This document shows, one piece after another, positions 50,392 to 60,607 of a stretch of DNA of 64,000 nt. Where the stretch lies: assembly GCF_002812725.1 (NCBI RefSeq), contig NZ_NMUN01000007.1:62001-126000 (forward strand), given 5' to 3'. The DNA is from Microbacterium sp. BR1. GTDB lineage: Bacteria > Actinomycetota > Actinomycetes > Actinomycetales > Microbacteriaceae. Each line of letters begins with the position of its first letter. Positions within the stretch are counted from its first letter, which is position 1. The notes under the pieces were generated by a model. The model saw only the letters and a list, made by a program, of their open reading frames with translations. It did not search any database and was not told where the DNA came from. Position numbers and translations under genes: made by a program.

Positions 50392-50829
50392 TCAGTAGTC
50401 CGCCACTCCGTAACGGTCGGGCTCCGGGCCGATCACGAAAGCGCGGCCGGTCATAGAAGTCGGCTCGACACGCACGTAGTTGTACTTGAGGGTCGGGATC
50501 CAGGGCCGCAGCGGCAGACCATCGGCCGCCTGCACCTCGGCACTCGTCGCGAGCCGATGGGCGCGACCGCGCACGACGACGCTCCACGCATCCGTTCCCG
50601 AGTGGTCGTCGACCTCGAACAGCACCTCGTCGTTCACGGTGAGCTCGAACAGCTTGCTGCCCTCGGCGGTCCGGAACACGATCGTCTCGTCGTCGACCAC
50701 GTAGTTGACGGGGAAGACATCGAGGACTTCTCCGACGTGCGTGACGAGCCTGCCGAGCTGCTGCGTTCGCAGCCGATCCCAGCATGCTTGTTCGCCCAGG
50801 CGATTGACGACCTCGTTCATCTCGTCCAT
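50392..50829 (-). CDS. PNPOx-like flavin-binding protein
   Basis: A 145-residue split-barrel protein. LGRLVTHVGEVLDVFPVNYVVDDETIVFRTAEGSK is the FMN-binding core of pyridoxamine 5'-phosphate oxidase-like proteins. ATG has GAGGAGG 7 nt upstream. Members may bind FMN or F420 and have stress or nitro-reductase-linked roles. It lies alone between tRNA-Trp and the GABA operon. Confidence 0.85.
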   Translation of the reverse strand: MDEMNEVVNRLGEQACWDRLRTQQLGRLVTHVGEVLDVFPVNYVVDDETIVFRTAEGSKLFELTVNDEVLFEVDDHSGTDAWSVVVRGRAHRLATSAEVQAADGLPLRPWIPTLKYNYVRVEPTSMTGRAFVIGPEPDRYGVADY

Positions 50830-50913
50830 GAGACAGACCTCCTCACACCTATCGTCCCCCCGGATGCCTCGCGCCCGCTACGCGTCACGGCCGTGAAAAT
50901 GGTCCCTACCCGA

Positions 50914-52278
50914 TCACGCGACGCGGATGAGCTTCTTGTTGACGAACTCGTCGGCGCCCAGCAGCCCCATCTCGCGACCCGTACCCGAGCGCTTGACCCC
51001 GCCGAACGGCAGTTCGGGTGAGTCCGCGAGCACGAGGTTGACGTAGACCATGCCCGCATCGATCGCGTCGGCGACCCGCTCGGCCTGGGCCTCGTCGGTC
51101 GTGAACACATACGAGCCGAGGCCGAAGCCGGTGTCGTTGGCCAGGGCGACGGCGGCCGCCTCGTCCGCGACGCGGTAGACGACACCGACGGGTCCGAAGA
51201 ACTCTTCGCCGTAGGCATCCATCTCGGGGGTGACGTCGGTCAGGACCGTGCCGGGGAAGAAGGCGCCGTCTCGCACGCCGCCCGTGACGAGCGTCGCACC
51301 CTGCTCGACGGCACGCTGCACCTGCTGCTCGAGACGCTCGGCGGCTGCGAGCGACGACAGCGGCCCGAGCACGGTGTCTTCGCTCATCGGGTCACCGACG
51401 GTCGCGGCGGCCATCGCCGCGGTGAACTTCTCGACGAAGGCGTCGTACAGCGCATCCACGACGACGAACCGCTTGGCGCCGTTGCAGGACTGGCCGACGT
51501 TGTCGAGCCGCGCCTCGACCGCGGACTCCACCGCGGCGTCGAGGTCGTCCGTCGAGAGCAGGATGAACGGGTCCGAGCCGCCGAGTTCGAGGACGACCTT
51601 CTTCAGGCTCCGACCGGCGACCTCGGCGACCGCCGCACCCGCGCGCTCGGATCCGGTGACCGAGACACCCTGCACGCGCGGGTCGGCGATGATCGTCGCG
51701 GCCTGCTCGTTGGTGGCGTACAGGTTGACGTAGACGCCCTCGGGGAATCCGGCATCGCGGTACATCCGCTCGATCGCCGCGGCGGACTCGGGGCACTGCG
51801 GGGCGTGCTTGAGCAGGATCGTGTTGCCGATCGCGACGTTCGGCGCCGCGAATCGGGCGACCTGGTAGTACGGGAAGTTCCACGGCATGATCCCGAGCAG
51901 CGGGCCGAGCGGTGACCGGCGGACGACCGCCGTGCCCTCGCCGAGGATGTCGATCGGCTGATCGGCCGTGATCTTCGCGGCGTTGTCGGCGTAGAACTGC
52001 GTGATGTCGGCGGCGAAATCGACCTCACCGAGCGCCGCGGCGAGCGGCTTACCCATCTCGCGCACGATGATCTCGGCCAGTTCCCCACGCCGCTCGCGGT
52101 GCAGGTCCGCCACGCGGTTCAGGCGCTCGGCGCGTTCGGCGACGGATGCGTCGCGCGCCCAGTCGCGGTACGCGGCGGTGGCCGCGGCGACGCTCGCCTC
52201 GATCTGCGCGTCCGTGAAGGTGGCGTATGTGGCGAGGGTCTCGCCCGTGGCCGGATTGACGACGGCGTATTCGGTCAT
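50914..52278 (-). CDS. Aldehyde dehydrogenase, succinate-semialdehyde/aminobutyraldehyde type
   Basis: A 454-residue NAD(P)-dependent enzyme. VGQSCNGAKRF has the catalytic Cys, VLELGGSDPF the Glu. It resembles the YneI/Sad group. Chosen ATG 52278 has GGGAG 5 nt upstream. It follows the second aldehyde dehydrogenase after 21 nt and ends the operon. In putrescine breakdown one dehydrogenase is needed for 4-aminobutanal and one for succinate semialdehyde; which is which is not shown. Confidence 0.88.
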   Translation of the reverse strand: MTEYAVVNPATGETLATYATFTDAQIEASVAAATAAYRDWARDASVAERAERLNRVADLHRERRGELAEIIVREMGKPLAAALGEVDFAADITQFYADNAAKITADQPIDILGEGTAVVRRSPLGPLLGIMPWNFPYYQVARFAAPNVAIGNTILLKHAPQCPESAAAIERMYRDAGFPEGVYVNLYATNEQAATIIADPRVQGVSVTGSERAGAAVAEVAGRSLKKVVLELGGSDPFILLSTDDLDAAVESAVEARLDNVGQSCNGAKRFVVVDALYDAFVEKFTAAMAAATVGDPMSEDTVLGPLSSLAAAERLEQQVQRAVEQGATLVTGGVRDGAFFPGTVLTDVTPEMDAYGEEFFGPVGVVYRVADEAAAVALANDTGFGLGSYVFTTDEAQAERVADAIDAGMVYVNLVLADSPELPFGGVKRSGTGREMGLLGADEFVNKKLIRVA

Positions 52279-52299
52279 GATCGCTCCCATTCGCCCGCG

Positions 52300-53772
52300 T
52301 CAGTCGACGGGGATCAGCGTGTACTTGGTCGACAGGTATTCGTGGATGCCCTCCAGGCCACCCTCGCGCCCGACGCCGGACTGCTTGACGCCGCCGAACG
52401 GTGCGGCCGCGTTCGAGACGACACCGACGTTCAGCCCCATCATCCCCGTCTCGAGGCGATCGATCATGCGGTGTCCGCGGGCGAGATCCTGCGTGAAGAC
52501 GTACGACACCAGACCGTACTCGGTGTCGTTCGCGAGCCGGACGGCCTCGTCCTCGTCCCGGAAGCGCGCGATCGCGAGCACCGGCCCGAAGATCTCTTCG
52601 CGCAGGATCTCGCTGCCCGGGGCGACGTCGGCGATGACGGTGGGCTCGAAGAACGACCCCTCGCCGGCTATCGCCGATCCACCCGTCACGAGGCGCGCAC
52701 CGCGTTCGACGGCGTCCGTGACGAGACCGGATGCCTTCGCCACGGCGTCGTCGTCGATGAGCGGCCCGATCTGCACGTCGTCCTCGGTGCCGCGCCCGAT
52801 CCGCATCGCGGCGACGCGCTCACCCACGCGGCGGGCGAATTCGTCCGCGACCGAGTCGTGCACGATGAACCGGTTCGCGGCGGTGCACGCCTGGCCGATG
52901 TTGCGGAACTTCGCCTGCAGGGCGCCCTCCACGGCCTTGTCGAGGTCGGCGTCGTCGAACACGACGAACGGAGCGTTGCCGCCGAGCTCCATCGAGACGC
53001 GCAGCACGCCCTCGGCGGCCTGGGCGATGAGCTTGCGTCCCACTCCGGTCGATCCGGTGAAAGACAGCTTCCGCAGCCGCGGGTCGGCGATGATCGGCGC
53101 CGACAGCGCCGACGACGACGACGAGTTCACGACGTTGACCACACCCGCGGGGAGGCCCGCCTCTTCCAGGATGGTCGTGAAGAGCATCGTGGTGAGCGGT
53201 GTCAGAGCGGGAGGCTTGATCACGACGGTGCACCCGGCGGCGAGCGCCGGGGCGATCTTGCGCGTCGCCATCGCGAGCGGGAAGTTCCACGGCGTGATGA
53301 AGAACGACGGGCCGACCGGACGCTGCGAGACGACCATCCGGCCGGTGCCCTCGGGGTTCAGCCCGTAACGACCCGCGATCCGCACGGCCTCTTCCGAGAA
53401 CCAGCGCAGGAACTCGCTGCCGTAGGCGACCTCGCCGCGCGCCTCGGCGAGCGGCTTGCCCATCTCGAGCGTCATGACGAGCGCCAGGTCTTCTTTGCGC
53501 TCCTGCACCAGATCGAAAGCGCGGCGCAGGATGTCGCTCCGCGTCCGCGGGGGCGTGGCAGCCCAGGCATCCTGAGCCGCCACGGCCGCGTCGAGGGCGC
53601 GCATGCCGTCTTCGGGCGTCGCATCGGCGATCGTCTTGATGACGGCGCCCGTCGCGGGGTCGCGGACGTCGAAGGTGCGCGCGCCCGTCGCATCCGTCCA
53701 CTCACCCCCGATGAAGAGACCGGAGGGGATGGATGCCAGAAGAGCGGCTTCGCGCTCGGGAGTGATGCTCAT
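52300..53772 (-). CDS. NAD-dependent succinate-semialdehyde dehydrogenase, GabD-like
   Basis: A 490-residue aldehyde dehydrogenase. [12 protein letters not shown] has the catalytic Cys and [17 protein letters not shown] the Glu region. It oxidises succinate semialdehyde to succinate, or a similar amino-aldehyde. AAGGA lies 9 nt before the ATG, which overlaps the permease stop by 4 nt. GabT in the same operon makes the substrate. Confidence 0.9.
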   Translation of the reverse strand: MSITPEREAALLASIPSGLFIGGEWTDATGARTFDVRDPATGAVIKTIADATPEDGMRALDAAVAAQDAWAATPPRTRSDILRRAFDLVQERKEDLALVMTLEMGKPLAEARGEVAYGSEFLRWFSEEAVRIAGRYGLNPEGTGRMVVSQRPVGPSFFITPWNFPLAMATRKIAPALAAGCTVVIKPPALTPLTTMLFTTILEEAGLPAGVVNVVNSSSSSALSAPIIADPRLRKLSFTGSTGVGRKLIAQAAEGVLRVSMELGGNAPFVVFDDADLDKAVEGALQAKFRNIGQACTAANRFIVHDSVADEFARRVGERVAAMRIGRGTEDDVQIGPLIDDDAVAKASGLVTDAVERGARLVTGGSAIAGEGSFFEPTVIADVAPGSEILREEIFGPVLAIARFRDEDEAVRLANDTEYGLVSYVFTQDLARGHRMIDRLETGMMGLNVGVVSNAAAPFGGVKQSGVGREGGLEGIHEYLSTKYTLIPVD

Positions 53773-55337
53773 CGGAGAGATTCCTTACGTGCGCGACGTG
53801 CGCTGATGGGGGCGTCGAGGGACAGGGTTTCACCGCGGAAGAACGCGGGGCTGCGGAAGCGCTGGATCACCATGATCACGATACCGAGGCCGATGATCAC
53901 GACCCCGAGGACGAACACGCTACCGAGGCCGAACCATTCGGTTCCGCTGCCGTAGTCGGGGTCCATGCTCTCGACGAGCGTGATGACGAACAGTGCCGCC
54001 AGGATGATCCCGCCGACGAGGGGGAACAGCAGGGTGAAGAAGACGTTCCGCACCGAGTCGAACCACTGCTTGCGGAAGTACCAGACGCACGCGAAGGCCG
54101 TGATGCCGTAGTAGAAGCAGATCATCAGACCGAGGGTCGTGATGGTGTCCCAGAGCACGTTCTCGTTCACGAAGCGCATGACGGCGTAGAAGACCGACGC
54201 GATCACGGCCGACACGATCGTGGCGTAGCCCGGGGTGAAGAAGCGCGGCGTGACGGCGGCGAACTTCTTCGGCAGGGCCCCGTAGTGCCCCATCGCCAGC
54301 AGGGTACGCGCCGGGGAGACGAACGTCGACTGGAGCGACGAGACCGAGCTGGTCAGCACCGCGAGCGAGACGAGGAAGGCGAGGGGGCCGAGGATCGGTC
54401 CGCTCAGGAAGAAGAACACGTTCGCCTGGATGTCCTCGTTGCCGAGTCCGAGCTCGCCCGTCCCGATCCCCGCGAAGGCGAGCAGCGAGATCGAGATGAG
54501 CAGGTAGAGCACGACGATCGTGATGACGGTGAGCGTTGCCGCGCGACCCGGCGTCTTCTCGGGATCCTTCGTCTCCTCGTTCATCGTGAGGGTGACGTCC
54601 CACCCCCAGAAGATGAAGATCGACAGCGACAGGCCCGCGACGACGGCCGTGAACGAACCGACCGCGAAGGGGTTGAACCACGACAGTTCGGGCATCGAAC
54701 CGTCGAAGGCGTTGCCCTGCGCGACGTGCACGAAAGCGGCGATCGCGAAGATGACGAGCACGAGCACCTGGAACCCGACGAGGAAGTACTGCAGCTTCTG
54801 CGTCGTCTGCATGTCGCGATACGAGATCGTCGTCGCGCCCAGCATGAACAGCAGACAGACGGCGACATTGATGAACGGGTTGAACGCGAGATCCGCGATG
54901 GCGCCGTTCGTCTGCGCGATCTGGTCGATCAGCAGAAAGAAGAATTCGACGGCTATGCCCGCGAGGTTCGACAGCACCAGGATCGTGGCGGCGATCAGCC
55001 CCCACCCCGCCATCCATCCGACCCACGGACCGAACGCGCGGGCGGCCCACGTGAACGATGTTCCGGAGTCCGGCATCTGGCGGTTGAGCTCGCGGTAGCC
55101 GAACGCGACGAGCAGCATCGGGATGAATCCGATGAGGATGATCGCGGGTACCTGGAACCCGACCTCGGAGACGGTGGGGCCGAGGGCCGCCGTCAGCGTA
55201 TACGCCGGCGCAATGCACGAGATGCCGATGACGACCGCGCCGATCAAGCCGACGGTCCCCGCGCTCAGCCCCTTCTTGGAGAGGCCTCCGTCCAACGGGT
55301 CTCCCGTCCCCGGGACGCTTTCTCGGGTGGTGCTCAT
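53769..55337 (-). CDS. APC-family amino acid/polyamine permease
   Basis: A 522-residue 12-helix transporter. GISCIAPAYTLTAALGPTVSEVGFQVPAIILIGF (read as blocks) and SGTSFTWAARAFGPWVGWMAGW are APC signatures. The operon suggests import of putrescine or GABA, though substrate is unproven. It overlaps both neighbours by 4 nt (ATGA type), so it is tightly coupled with usp and the GabD-like gene. Confidence 0.88.
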   Translation of the reverse strand: MSTTRESVPGTGDPLDGGLSKKGLSAGTVGLIGAVVIGISCIAPAYTLTAALGPTVSEVGFQVPAIILIGFIPMLLVAFGYRELNRQMPDSGTSFTWAARAFGPWVGWMAGWGLIAATILVLSNLAGIAVEFFFLLIDQIAQTNGAIADLAFNPFINVAVCLLFMLGATTISYRDMQTTQKLQYFLVGFQVLVLVIFAIAAFVHVAQGNAFDGSMPELSWFNPFAVGSFTAVVAGLSLSIFIFWGWDVTLTMNEETKDPEKTPGRAATLTVITIVVLYLLISISLLAFAGIGTGELGLGNEDIQANVFFFLSGPILGPLAFLVSLAVLTSSVSSLQSTFVSPARTLLAMGHYGALPKKFAAVTPRFFTPGYATIVSAVIASVFYAVMRFVNENVLWDTITTLGLMICFYYGITAFACVWYFRKQWFDSVRNVFFTLLFPLVGGIILAALFVITLVESMDPDYGSGTEWFGLGSVFVLGVVIIGLGIVIMVIQRFRSPAFFRGETLSLDAPISARRARKESLR

Positions 55338-56218
55338 GAGCGGTCTCCTTCCAAAGCGTGCGTGCGGGGTACGACGATCATGGGCACCGGGAGCTCCCGG
55401 AGCATCTTGGCGGCGGTGGAGCCGAGGAACAGGCGGCGCGGCTGCGCGAGGCGGCTCGATCCGACCAGCACGACCTCTCCGTCCTGCCAGTCCAGAGCGG
55501 CGACCGCGTCCTCGATGCTCGCGCCCTGGGCGGCGAAGGCCTCGGCGACGATATCGGCGGGAAGCGCCGCACGGGCCTGCGCGAGGACCAGGTCGGCGTG
55601 CGTCGATCCGGCGAGCCGGATGACGCCCGTGTCGACCCCCGATGGCAGATCGATCGTCACGAGCGACACGAGCCGCAGCGTCACGCCGGTGGCCGTGGCG
55701 AGAGCGACGGCGTCCTCGATCAGGGCATCCGCACCGGGGCGCGTTCCGACGGCCGCGGTGATACGCGTGAGGGGTGCCGACACGGTGCGGGCACCGGCGG
55801 GTGCGAGCACGACCGGCACGGTCGAGGAGTGCAGAAGCTCATTCGCCACGGAACCCAGCGTGTAGCGGCCGAGGAGGCCCCCGGGCGAGGCACCGACCAC
55901 GATGTATGCCGCGCCGAGTTCCGTCGCGACCTCGAGGAGCCCTTCGGCGAAGGAGTCCGCGTGGCGCACGTGAGTGCCGAGCGCCAGACCCTCGGGCAGT
56001 CCCGCGGCGGCCTGATCGAGCCATCCGGTCGCCTGCTCGCGCACGTACGCGTCGTAGCTGGCGTCCGGGGGCACGACGGCCCCGCGGCCCTCGTCGAGCA
56101 GAACCGTGACGAGCTCGATCCGTCCGTGGGCGGCGGTGGCGAGACGGGCGGCGAGCGCCACGGCGTCGGCGCCGGAATCGGTCGCGGTGTAACCCACGAC
56201 GAACACGGGTGCGCTCAT
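55334..56218 (-). CDS. Universal stress protein, tandem UspA domains
   Basis: A 294-residue protein with two UspA domains. The first ends with VVGASPGGLLGRYTLGSVANELLHSSTVPVVLAP, the ATP-binding G-2X-G-9X-G pattern, and the second with VGSSRLAQPRRLFLGSTAAKMLRELPVPMIVVP. It lies between the oxidase and permease genes, overlapping each by 4 nt. A stress protein in a polyamine operon is unusual; it may sense ATP or protect against H2O2 made by the oxidase (inference). Confidence 0.88.
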   Translation of the reverse strand: MSAPVFVVGYTATDSGADAVALAARLATAAHGRIELVTVLLDEGRGAVVPPDASYDAYVREQATGWLDQAAAGLPEGLALGTHVRHADSFAEGLLEVATELGAAYIVVGASPGGLLGRYTLGSVANELLHSSTVPVVLAPAGARTVSAPLTRITAAVGTRPGADALIEDAVALATATGVTLRLVSLVTIDLPSGVDTGVIRLAGSTHADLVLAQARAALPADIVAEAFAAQGASIEDAVAALDWQDGEVVLVGSSRLAQPRRLFLGSTAAKMLRELPVPMIVVPRTHALEGDRS

Positions 56219-57573
56219 GCGCGGGCCTCCTCGATGATGTGAGCGGCGGCCTCGCGACCCATGCGGATCGCGCCGTCGACGTGCTGGTAGCCGGCGCCGG
56301 CCAGGTCGCTGCAGGCGAAGTGGATGGGACCGACCGGGGTGCGCAGGTCCGCGCCGTACCGGGACAGGCCACCCAGGTCGAAGCTCGCGGCGTAGGCGCC
56401 GCGCGTCCATTCCTCCGAGCCCCAGTCGCTCTCGTAGTAGACGATCGGGTTCTTCGCCTCGGGGCCGTAGTAGTGCGAGAGCGACTCCAGGATGCGCTCC
56501 TTGCGCTCCTCGGCGCTCAGCCGGAACAGGTCGTCGGCCGTCTGGTCCGACACGAAGCCGACGAGGGTCCCGCGCGCATCGCCGTGATTGGTGTTGTCGT
56601 ACGCCTCGTGCGAGAGCTCGTACGGGCTGAACGCCGTGCCGGAGAGCCCCTTGTCGCGCCAGAACGGCGTCTCGTAGACGGCGTGCACCTTGATGACGAA
56701 TCCCATCGAGAGGTGCTGGTGCATCTGGTGCTGCAGCCGCGGCAGCGCGGGAACGTACGAGATGCGCGAGTAGAGGTTGGGGGCGAGCGCGTTGATCGCG
56801 AAGCGGGCCCGGACCGTCGTCGATTCGGCGATCGCCGTGACCCCGGACTCGCCCCACTCGAGCGTCCGCACGGGCTCGTTCAGCAGCACGTCATCGCCCA
56901 GGCGCTCGGCCAGGAGGATGGGCACCTGTTGGAGGCCACCCACGACGCGCTTGTCGAGGATGAAGTCGGCGTCGACGAGGTGCGAGTACGAACCGGCCGA
57001 AGCCGCCATGAGCAGCGACTGCAGCAGCGAGAAACTGTGCGTCGGCTTCGTCAGCATGGCCGAGCCCGTGGCGAAGGCGAGGTTGCGAACGGCCTCGTCG
57101 TCGTCCGTCTGCGTGCGCAGCCACGCATCCCACGAGATCCGATCCCACTCGGCGGCCTTCTCGTGCGCCCACGGCCGGTCGGGGTCGATCTCGGCGACCA
57201 TCGCGTCGAGACGCTCGGTGATCTCGGCGATCACGCGCTCGGTCTCGGCAGACACGGGGAACATCTCCCCGGTGAACCGGTGCGCCACGCCATCCGGTCC
57301 GATGTACACGCTGTCGCCCTCCCGGTAGCGACTGAACGTTTCGAGACCGAGCTCGGCGACCGTGTCGATCAGGGCGTCCTGGTCGGGAGAGACCCACTGT
57401 CCACCGATCTCGAGCATGGCGCCGTCGATCTCGTCGGTCCAGAGCCGACCGCCGACGCGGTCTCGGGCCTCGAGCACGGCGACCGACAACCCGGCCTTGC
57501 GCAGCGCGTTCGCCGCGGTCAGACCCGCGGCCCCCGCCCCGATGACGACGACGTCACGGGTGATCTCGTTCAT
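56215..57573 (-). CDS. puo: Flavin monoamine oxidase, putrescine oxidase-like
   Basis: A 452-residue FAD enzyme. VVVIGAGAAGLTAANALRKAG is the FAD-binding site, GGRLWTDEIDGAMLEIGGQWVS the amine oxidase block, and DLAGAGYQHVDGAIRMGREAA the C-terminal FAD contact. It would oxidise putrescine to 4-aminobutanal with release of NH3 and H2O2. AAGGAG precedes the ATG. It follows gabT after 13 nt. Substrate is inferred from the operon and actinobacterial Puo likeness. Confidence 0.88.
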   Translation of the reverse strand: MNEITRDVVVIGAGAAGLTAANALRKAGLSVAVLEARDRVGGRLWTDEIDGAMLEIGGQWVSPDQDALIDTVAELGLETFSRYREGDSVYIGPDGVAHRFTGEMFPVSAETERVIAEITERLDAMVAEIDPDRPWAHEKAAEWDRISWDAWLRTQTDDDEAVRNLAFATGSAMLTKPTHSFSLLQSLLMAASAGSYSHLVDADFILDKRVVGGLQQVPILLAERLGDDVLLNEPVRTLEWGESGVTAIAESTTVRARFAINALAPNLYSRISYVPALPRLQHQMHQHLSMGFVIKVHAVYETPFWRDKGLSGTAFSPYELSHEAYDNTNHGDARGTLVGFVSDQTADDLFRLSAEERKERILESLSHYYGPEAKNPIVYYESDWGSEEWTRGAYAASFDLGGLSRYGADLRTPVGPIHFACSDLAGAGYQHVDGAIRMGREAAAHIIEEARA

Positions 57574-57586
57574 CTGGCGTTCTCCT

Positions 57587-58945
57587 TCAATCGCGAGCGA
57601 GGGCGCCCTCGACGACGTCGAGTCCCTCGTTCAGCAGGTGGTTCGGGATGGTCAGGGGTGGCAGGAACCGGATGATGTTGCCGTACGTTCCGCACGTCAG
57701 CACGATCACGCCGTTCGCGATGCAGTCCTTCGCGATCCGCGCCGTGAGCGCGCCATCGGGCTCGCCCGTCTCGGGATCGACGAACTCGGCGGCGATCATC
57801 GCACCGTAGCCGCGCACGTCACCGATGCGGGCGTCGGTTGCGGCCAGGGCGCGCAGCCGGGACGTCAGGATGTCGCCGATCTCGCCCGCTCGATCGAGCA
57901 GGCCGTCCTCGACGTAGGACTCGATCGCGGCGAGCGCCGCGACGCACGCGAGCGGGTTGCCGCCGTAGGTGCCGCCGAGCCCACCCGCGTGCGTGGCATC
58001 CATGATCTCGGCCCGGCCCGTCACGCCCGAGAGCGGCAGCCCGTCGGCGATGCCCTTCGCGGTGACGATCAGATCGGGCACGACGTCGAAGTGCTCGCTG
58101 GCGAACCAGCGTCCGGTGCGGGCGAAGCCGGTCTGCACCTCGTCGGCGATGAAGACGACGCCGTTCTCGCGGCACCACTCCGCGAGCGCGGGCAGGAATC
58201 CGTCGGCGGGCACGATGAAGCCGCCCTCACCCTGGATGGGTTCGATGATGACGGCCGCGACGTTGTCGGCGCCGACCTGCTTCTCGATGTGCGAGATCGC
58301 CTTCTCGGCGGCCTCGGGCCCCGTGAGCCCGTCGCGGAACGGGTACGACATGGGAGCGCGGTAGATCTCTCCCGCGAACGGACCGAAGCCGTGCTTGTAC
58401 GGCATGTTCTTCGCCGTCAGGGCCATCGTCAGGTTGGTGCGCCCGTGGTACGCGTGATCGAACGCGACGATGGCGTTGCGCTTCGTATATTTGCGGGCGA
58501 TCTTGACCGCGTTCTCGACGGCCTCGGCCCCCGAGTTGAACAGGGCGGTCCGCTTCTCATGCGTGCCCGGGGTGAGTTCGTTGAGCGCTTCGGCGACGGC
58601 GACGTAGGACTCGTACGGCGCGATCATGAAGCACGTGTGCGTGAAGCGGTTCAGCTGTTCCGTGACCGCGGCGACGACGCGCGGGTTGGAGTTTCCTGCC
58701 GTCGTGACGGCGATCCCCGAGCCGAGGTCGATCAGCGAGTTGCCGTCGGCGTCGACGACGACTCCCCCGCCGGCGGCGACGGCCGCGATCGGGACCGTGT
58801 GCCCGACGCCCGCCGCCACGGCGGCGGCCTTGCGGTCCAGGATCTCGCGGGACCGCGGTCCCGGCAGGCTCGTGACGAGGCGGCGCTCCTGGGGGAGCGA
58901 GGGCCCGCCGAGGGGCAGCGCTGTGAAGCTCTCGATGACGCTCAT
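57587..58945 (-). CDS. gabT: 4-aminobutyrate aminotransferase GabT
   Basis: A 452-residue class III aminotransferase. VVDADGNSLIDLGSGIAVTTAG is the family start, FIADEVQTGFARTG the PLP-binding Asp block, and VTAKGIADGLPLSG holds the PLP lysine. It makes succinate semialdehyde from GABA. The ATG is 7 nt after TACGCT, so leaderless transcription from the promoter shared with divergent pucR is likely. It is the first gene of the operon. Confidence 0.94.
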   Translation of the reverse strand: MSVIESFTALPLGGPSLPQERRLVTSLPGPRSREILDRKAAAVAAGVGHTVPIAAVAAGGGVVVDADGNSLIDLGSGIAVTTAGNSNPRVVAAVTEQLNRFTHTCFMIAPYESYVAVAEALNELTPGTHEKRTALFNSGAEAVENAVKIARKYTKRNAIVAFDHAYHGRTNLTMALTAKNMPYKHGFGPFAGEIYRAPMSYPFRDGLTGPEAAEKAISHIEKQVGADNVAAVIIEPIQGEGGFIVPADGFLPALAEWCRENGVVFIADEVQTGFARTGRWFASEHFDVVPDLIVTAKGIADGLPLSGVTGRAEIMDATHAGGLGGTYGGNPLACVAALAAIESYVEDGLLDRAGEIGDILTSRLRALAATDARIGDVRGYGAMIAAEFVDPETGEPDGALTARIAKDCIANGVIVLTCGTYGNIIRFLPPLTIPNHLLNEGLDVVEGALARD

Positions 58946-58952
58946 GATGGGG

Positions 58953-58958
58953 AGCGTA
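58953..58958 (-). promoter_or_regulatory. -10 of leaderless gabT operon
   Basis: TACGCT on the minus strand, 7 nt before the gabT ATG. Confidence 0.45.
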
Positions 58959-59000
58959 GGCCCGGATGGCAAGCGCGCGCACTCACCGTCGTGTACAACT

Positions 59001-59030
59001 TTGTCGCGCTTACTATCCACCGCGTATAGC
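59001..59030 (+). promoter_or_regulatory. Promoter of leaderless pucR-type gene
   Basis: TTGTCG (-35, 59001-59006) and TATAGC (-10, 59025-59030), spacer 18 nt; the GTG start follows 8 nt later at 59039. Confidence 0.6.
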
Positions 59031-59038
59031 CTGGTCCC

Positions 59039-60586
59039 GTGGCCTCCCCCGCTCCGCCGACTCCGTCGGCACCCACGCTGCGTGCCCTGCTGGCACGCAC
59101 GGACCTTGGCCTGCGGCTCGCCGGCGAGGGCGGAGAGCCGCGCGACGACGCGCTCGACCGACCCATCCGCTGGATCCACAGCTCGGACCTCGCGGACCCC
59201 ACTCCGTTCCTCTCCGAGGGGCTCGCCCTCCTCACGACGGGGACGCAGTTCCTCGACACGGACGACGCGACGACCTATGACGAGTACGTCGCACGCCTGT
59301 CCGCCCGCGGTGTCGTCGCCCTCGGCTTCGGAACCGAGGTCGTGCGCGAGGGCATTCCCCGGGGACTCGGGGCGGCCTGCCAGAGGCACGGGATGCCTCT
59401 GGTCGAGGTTCCCTACCGCACTCCCTTCATTGCGGTGGCCCGCGCCAACGCCGAGGCCGTCGCGGCCCAGACGTACGCGCGACGCAGCTGGTCCCTGGCG
59501 GCGCAGCGGGCGATCTCCCTCGCTGCGCTCCGGCCGGATGGGCTCGGCGCGACGCTCGCCGAGCTCTCGCGGCAGCTCGACACCTGGGTGGGCCTGTTCG
59601 ACGCGACCGGAATGCTGACGCGCCAGCATCCGTCCTCGGGGCTGGACGCCGAGGTCTTCGATGGCCTGCACGACGAGGCTCGGCGAGTGCTCCGGCGCGG
59701 CGCGCGGGCGGGTTCGACGCTGCGGGTCGGCGACGTACCCTTCACGCTCCAGACACTGGGCCGCGGCGGGCGCCTGCGCGGGGCGATCGCGATCGCCGCG
59801 GGCGACCTGGACCAAGAGAGCCGGAGCGTCGTGACCGCGGTCATCGCGATGGCCGGTCTCGCCCTCGAACAGAGCGAGGGCGCGGCGCGGGCGCGGGGGC
59901 AGCTACGAGCGGGCGTCATCCAGATGCTGCTGGCCGGACAGCCGGGCATCGCGGCGCGTATCGCTCGAGAGATGTGGGGCGGGCTGCCCGAGGCGCCCGT
60001 CGTCGTCGCGGTGGCGGATGCCGCGGCCTCGCGCCGCGAGGCCGTGACCGACCGCTTCGAGCTGCTCGCGGAAGAGCTTCACGGCCGTCTCTTCTTCGGG
60101 CGTGAGACATCCGGAGTCGTTCTCGTCCTCTCACCCGACGACGCGGAGGTGCTCGCCGAGGTGGCCGCGGACCTGGGCCTGCGGATCGGGCTCTCCGACC
60201 CGACCCGGTACGACACGTTCTCCGCTGCCGCCGCACAGGCACGTACGGCCCGGGACCGCGCGGCGGGCGCCGGACTCGCGCGGTTCGCGGATCTCGGCGC
60301 GGGCGGTGTGCTCGCGCTGCTCGGCGGGCCGGACGCTCGCGCCGCCGGGCGCGCACAACTCGAACCCCTCCTCCGCCACGATGCCGAGCGGGGTAGCGCC
60401 CTCGTCGAGACGGTTCGGTCGTGGCTCGAGCACGACGGATCCCACGAGGCGACGGCGCGGGCGCTCGGCATCCATCGCCATACGGTGCGCGCGCGAGTCG
60501 CGACGGCGGGCCGGTTGATCGATCGCGATCTCGCGACGTTCGCGGCGCGCGCCGAGCTCTGGGCCGCGCTCCGCACCCTCGGCTGA
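59039..60586 (+). CDS. PucR-family regulator of the GABA/putrescine operon
   Basis: A 515-residue regulator with an N-terminal PucR domain (RPIRWIHSSDLADPTPFLSEGLALLTTG), a middle GGDEF-like or GAF-like region, and a C-terminal HTH_30 (HEATARALGIHRHTVRARVATAGRLI). It is divergent from gabT with 93 nt between and probably activates the operon in response to GABA or a polyamine. GTG start is leaderless. Confidence 0.9.
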   Translation: MASPAPPTPSAPTLRALLARTDLGLRLAGEGGEPRDDALDRPIRWIHSSDLADPTPFLSEGLALLTTGTQFLDTDDATTYDEYVARLSARGVVALGFGTEVVREGIPRGLGAACQRHGMPLVEVPYRTPFIAVARANAEAVAAQTYARRSWSLAAQRAISLAALRPDGLGATLAELSRQLDTWVGLFDATGMLTRQHPSSGLDAEVFDGLHDEARRVLRRGARAGSTLRVGDVPFTLQTLGRGGRLRGAIAIAAGDLDQESRSVVTAVIAMAGLALEQSEGAARARGQLRAGVIQMLLAGQPGIAARIAREMWGGLPEAPVVVAVADAAASRREAVTDRFELLAEELHGRLFFGRETSGVVLVLSPDDAEVLAEVAADLGLRIGLSDPTRYDTFSAAAAQARTARDRAAGAGLARFADLGAGGVLALLGGPDARAAGRAQLEPLLRHDAERGSALVETVRSWLEHDGSHEATARALGIHRHTVRARVATAGRLIDRDLATFAARAELWAALRTLG

Positions 60587-60607
60587 GTCCCCGATCGAGC
60601 CCTGACC

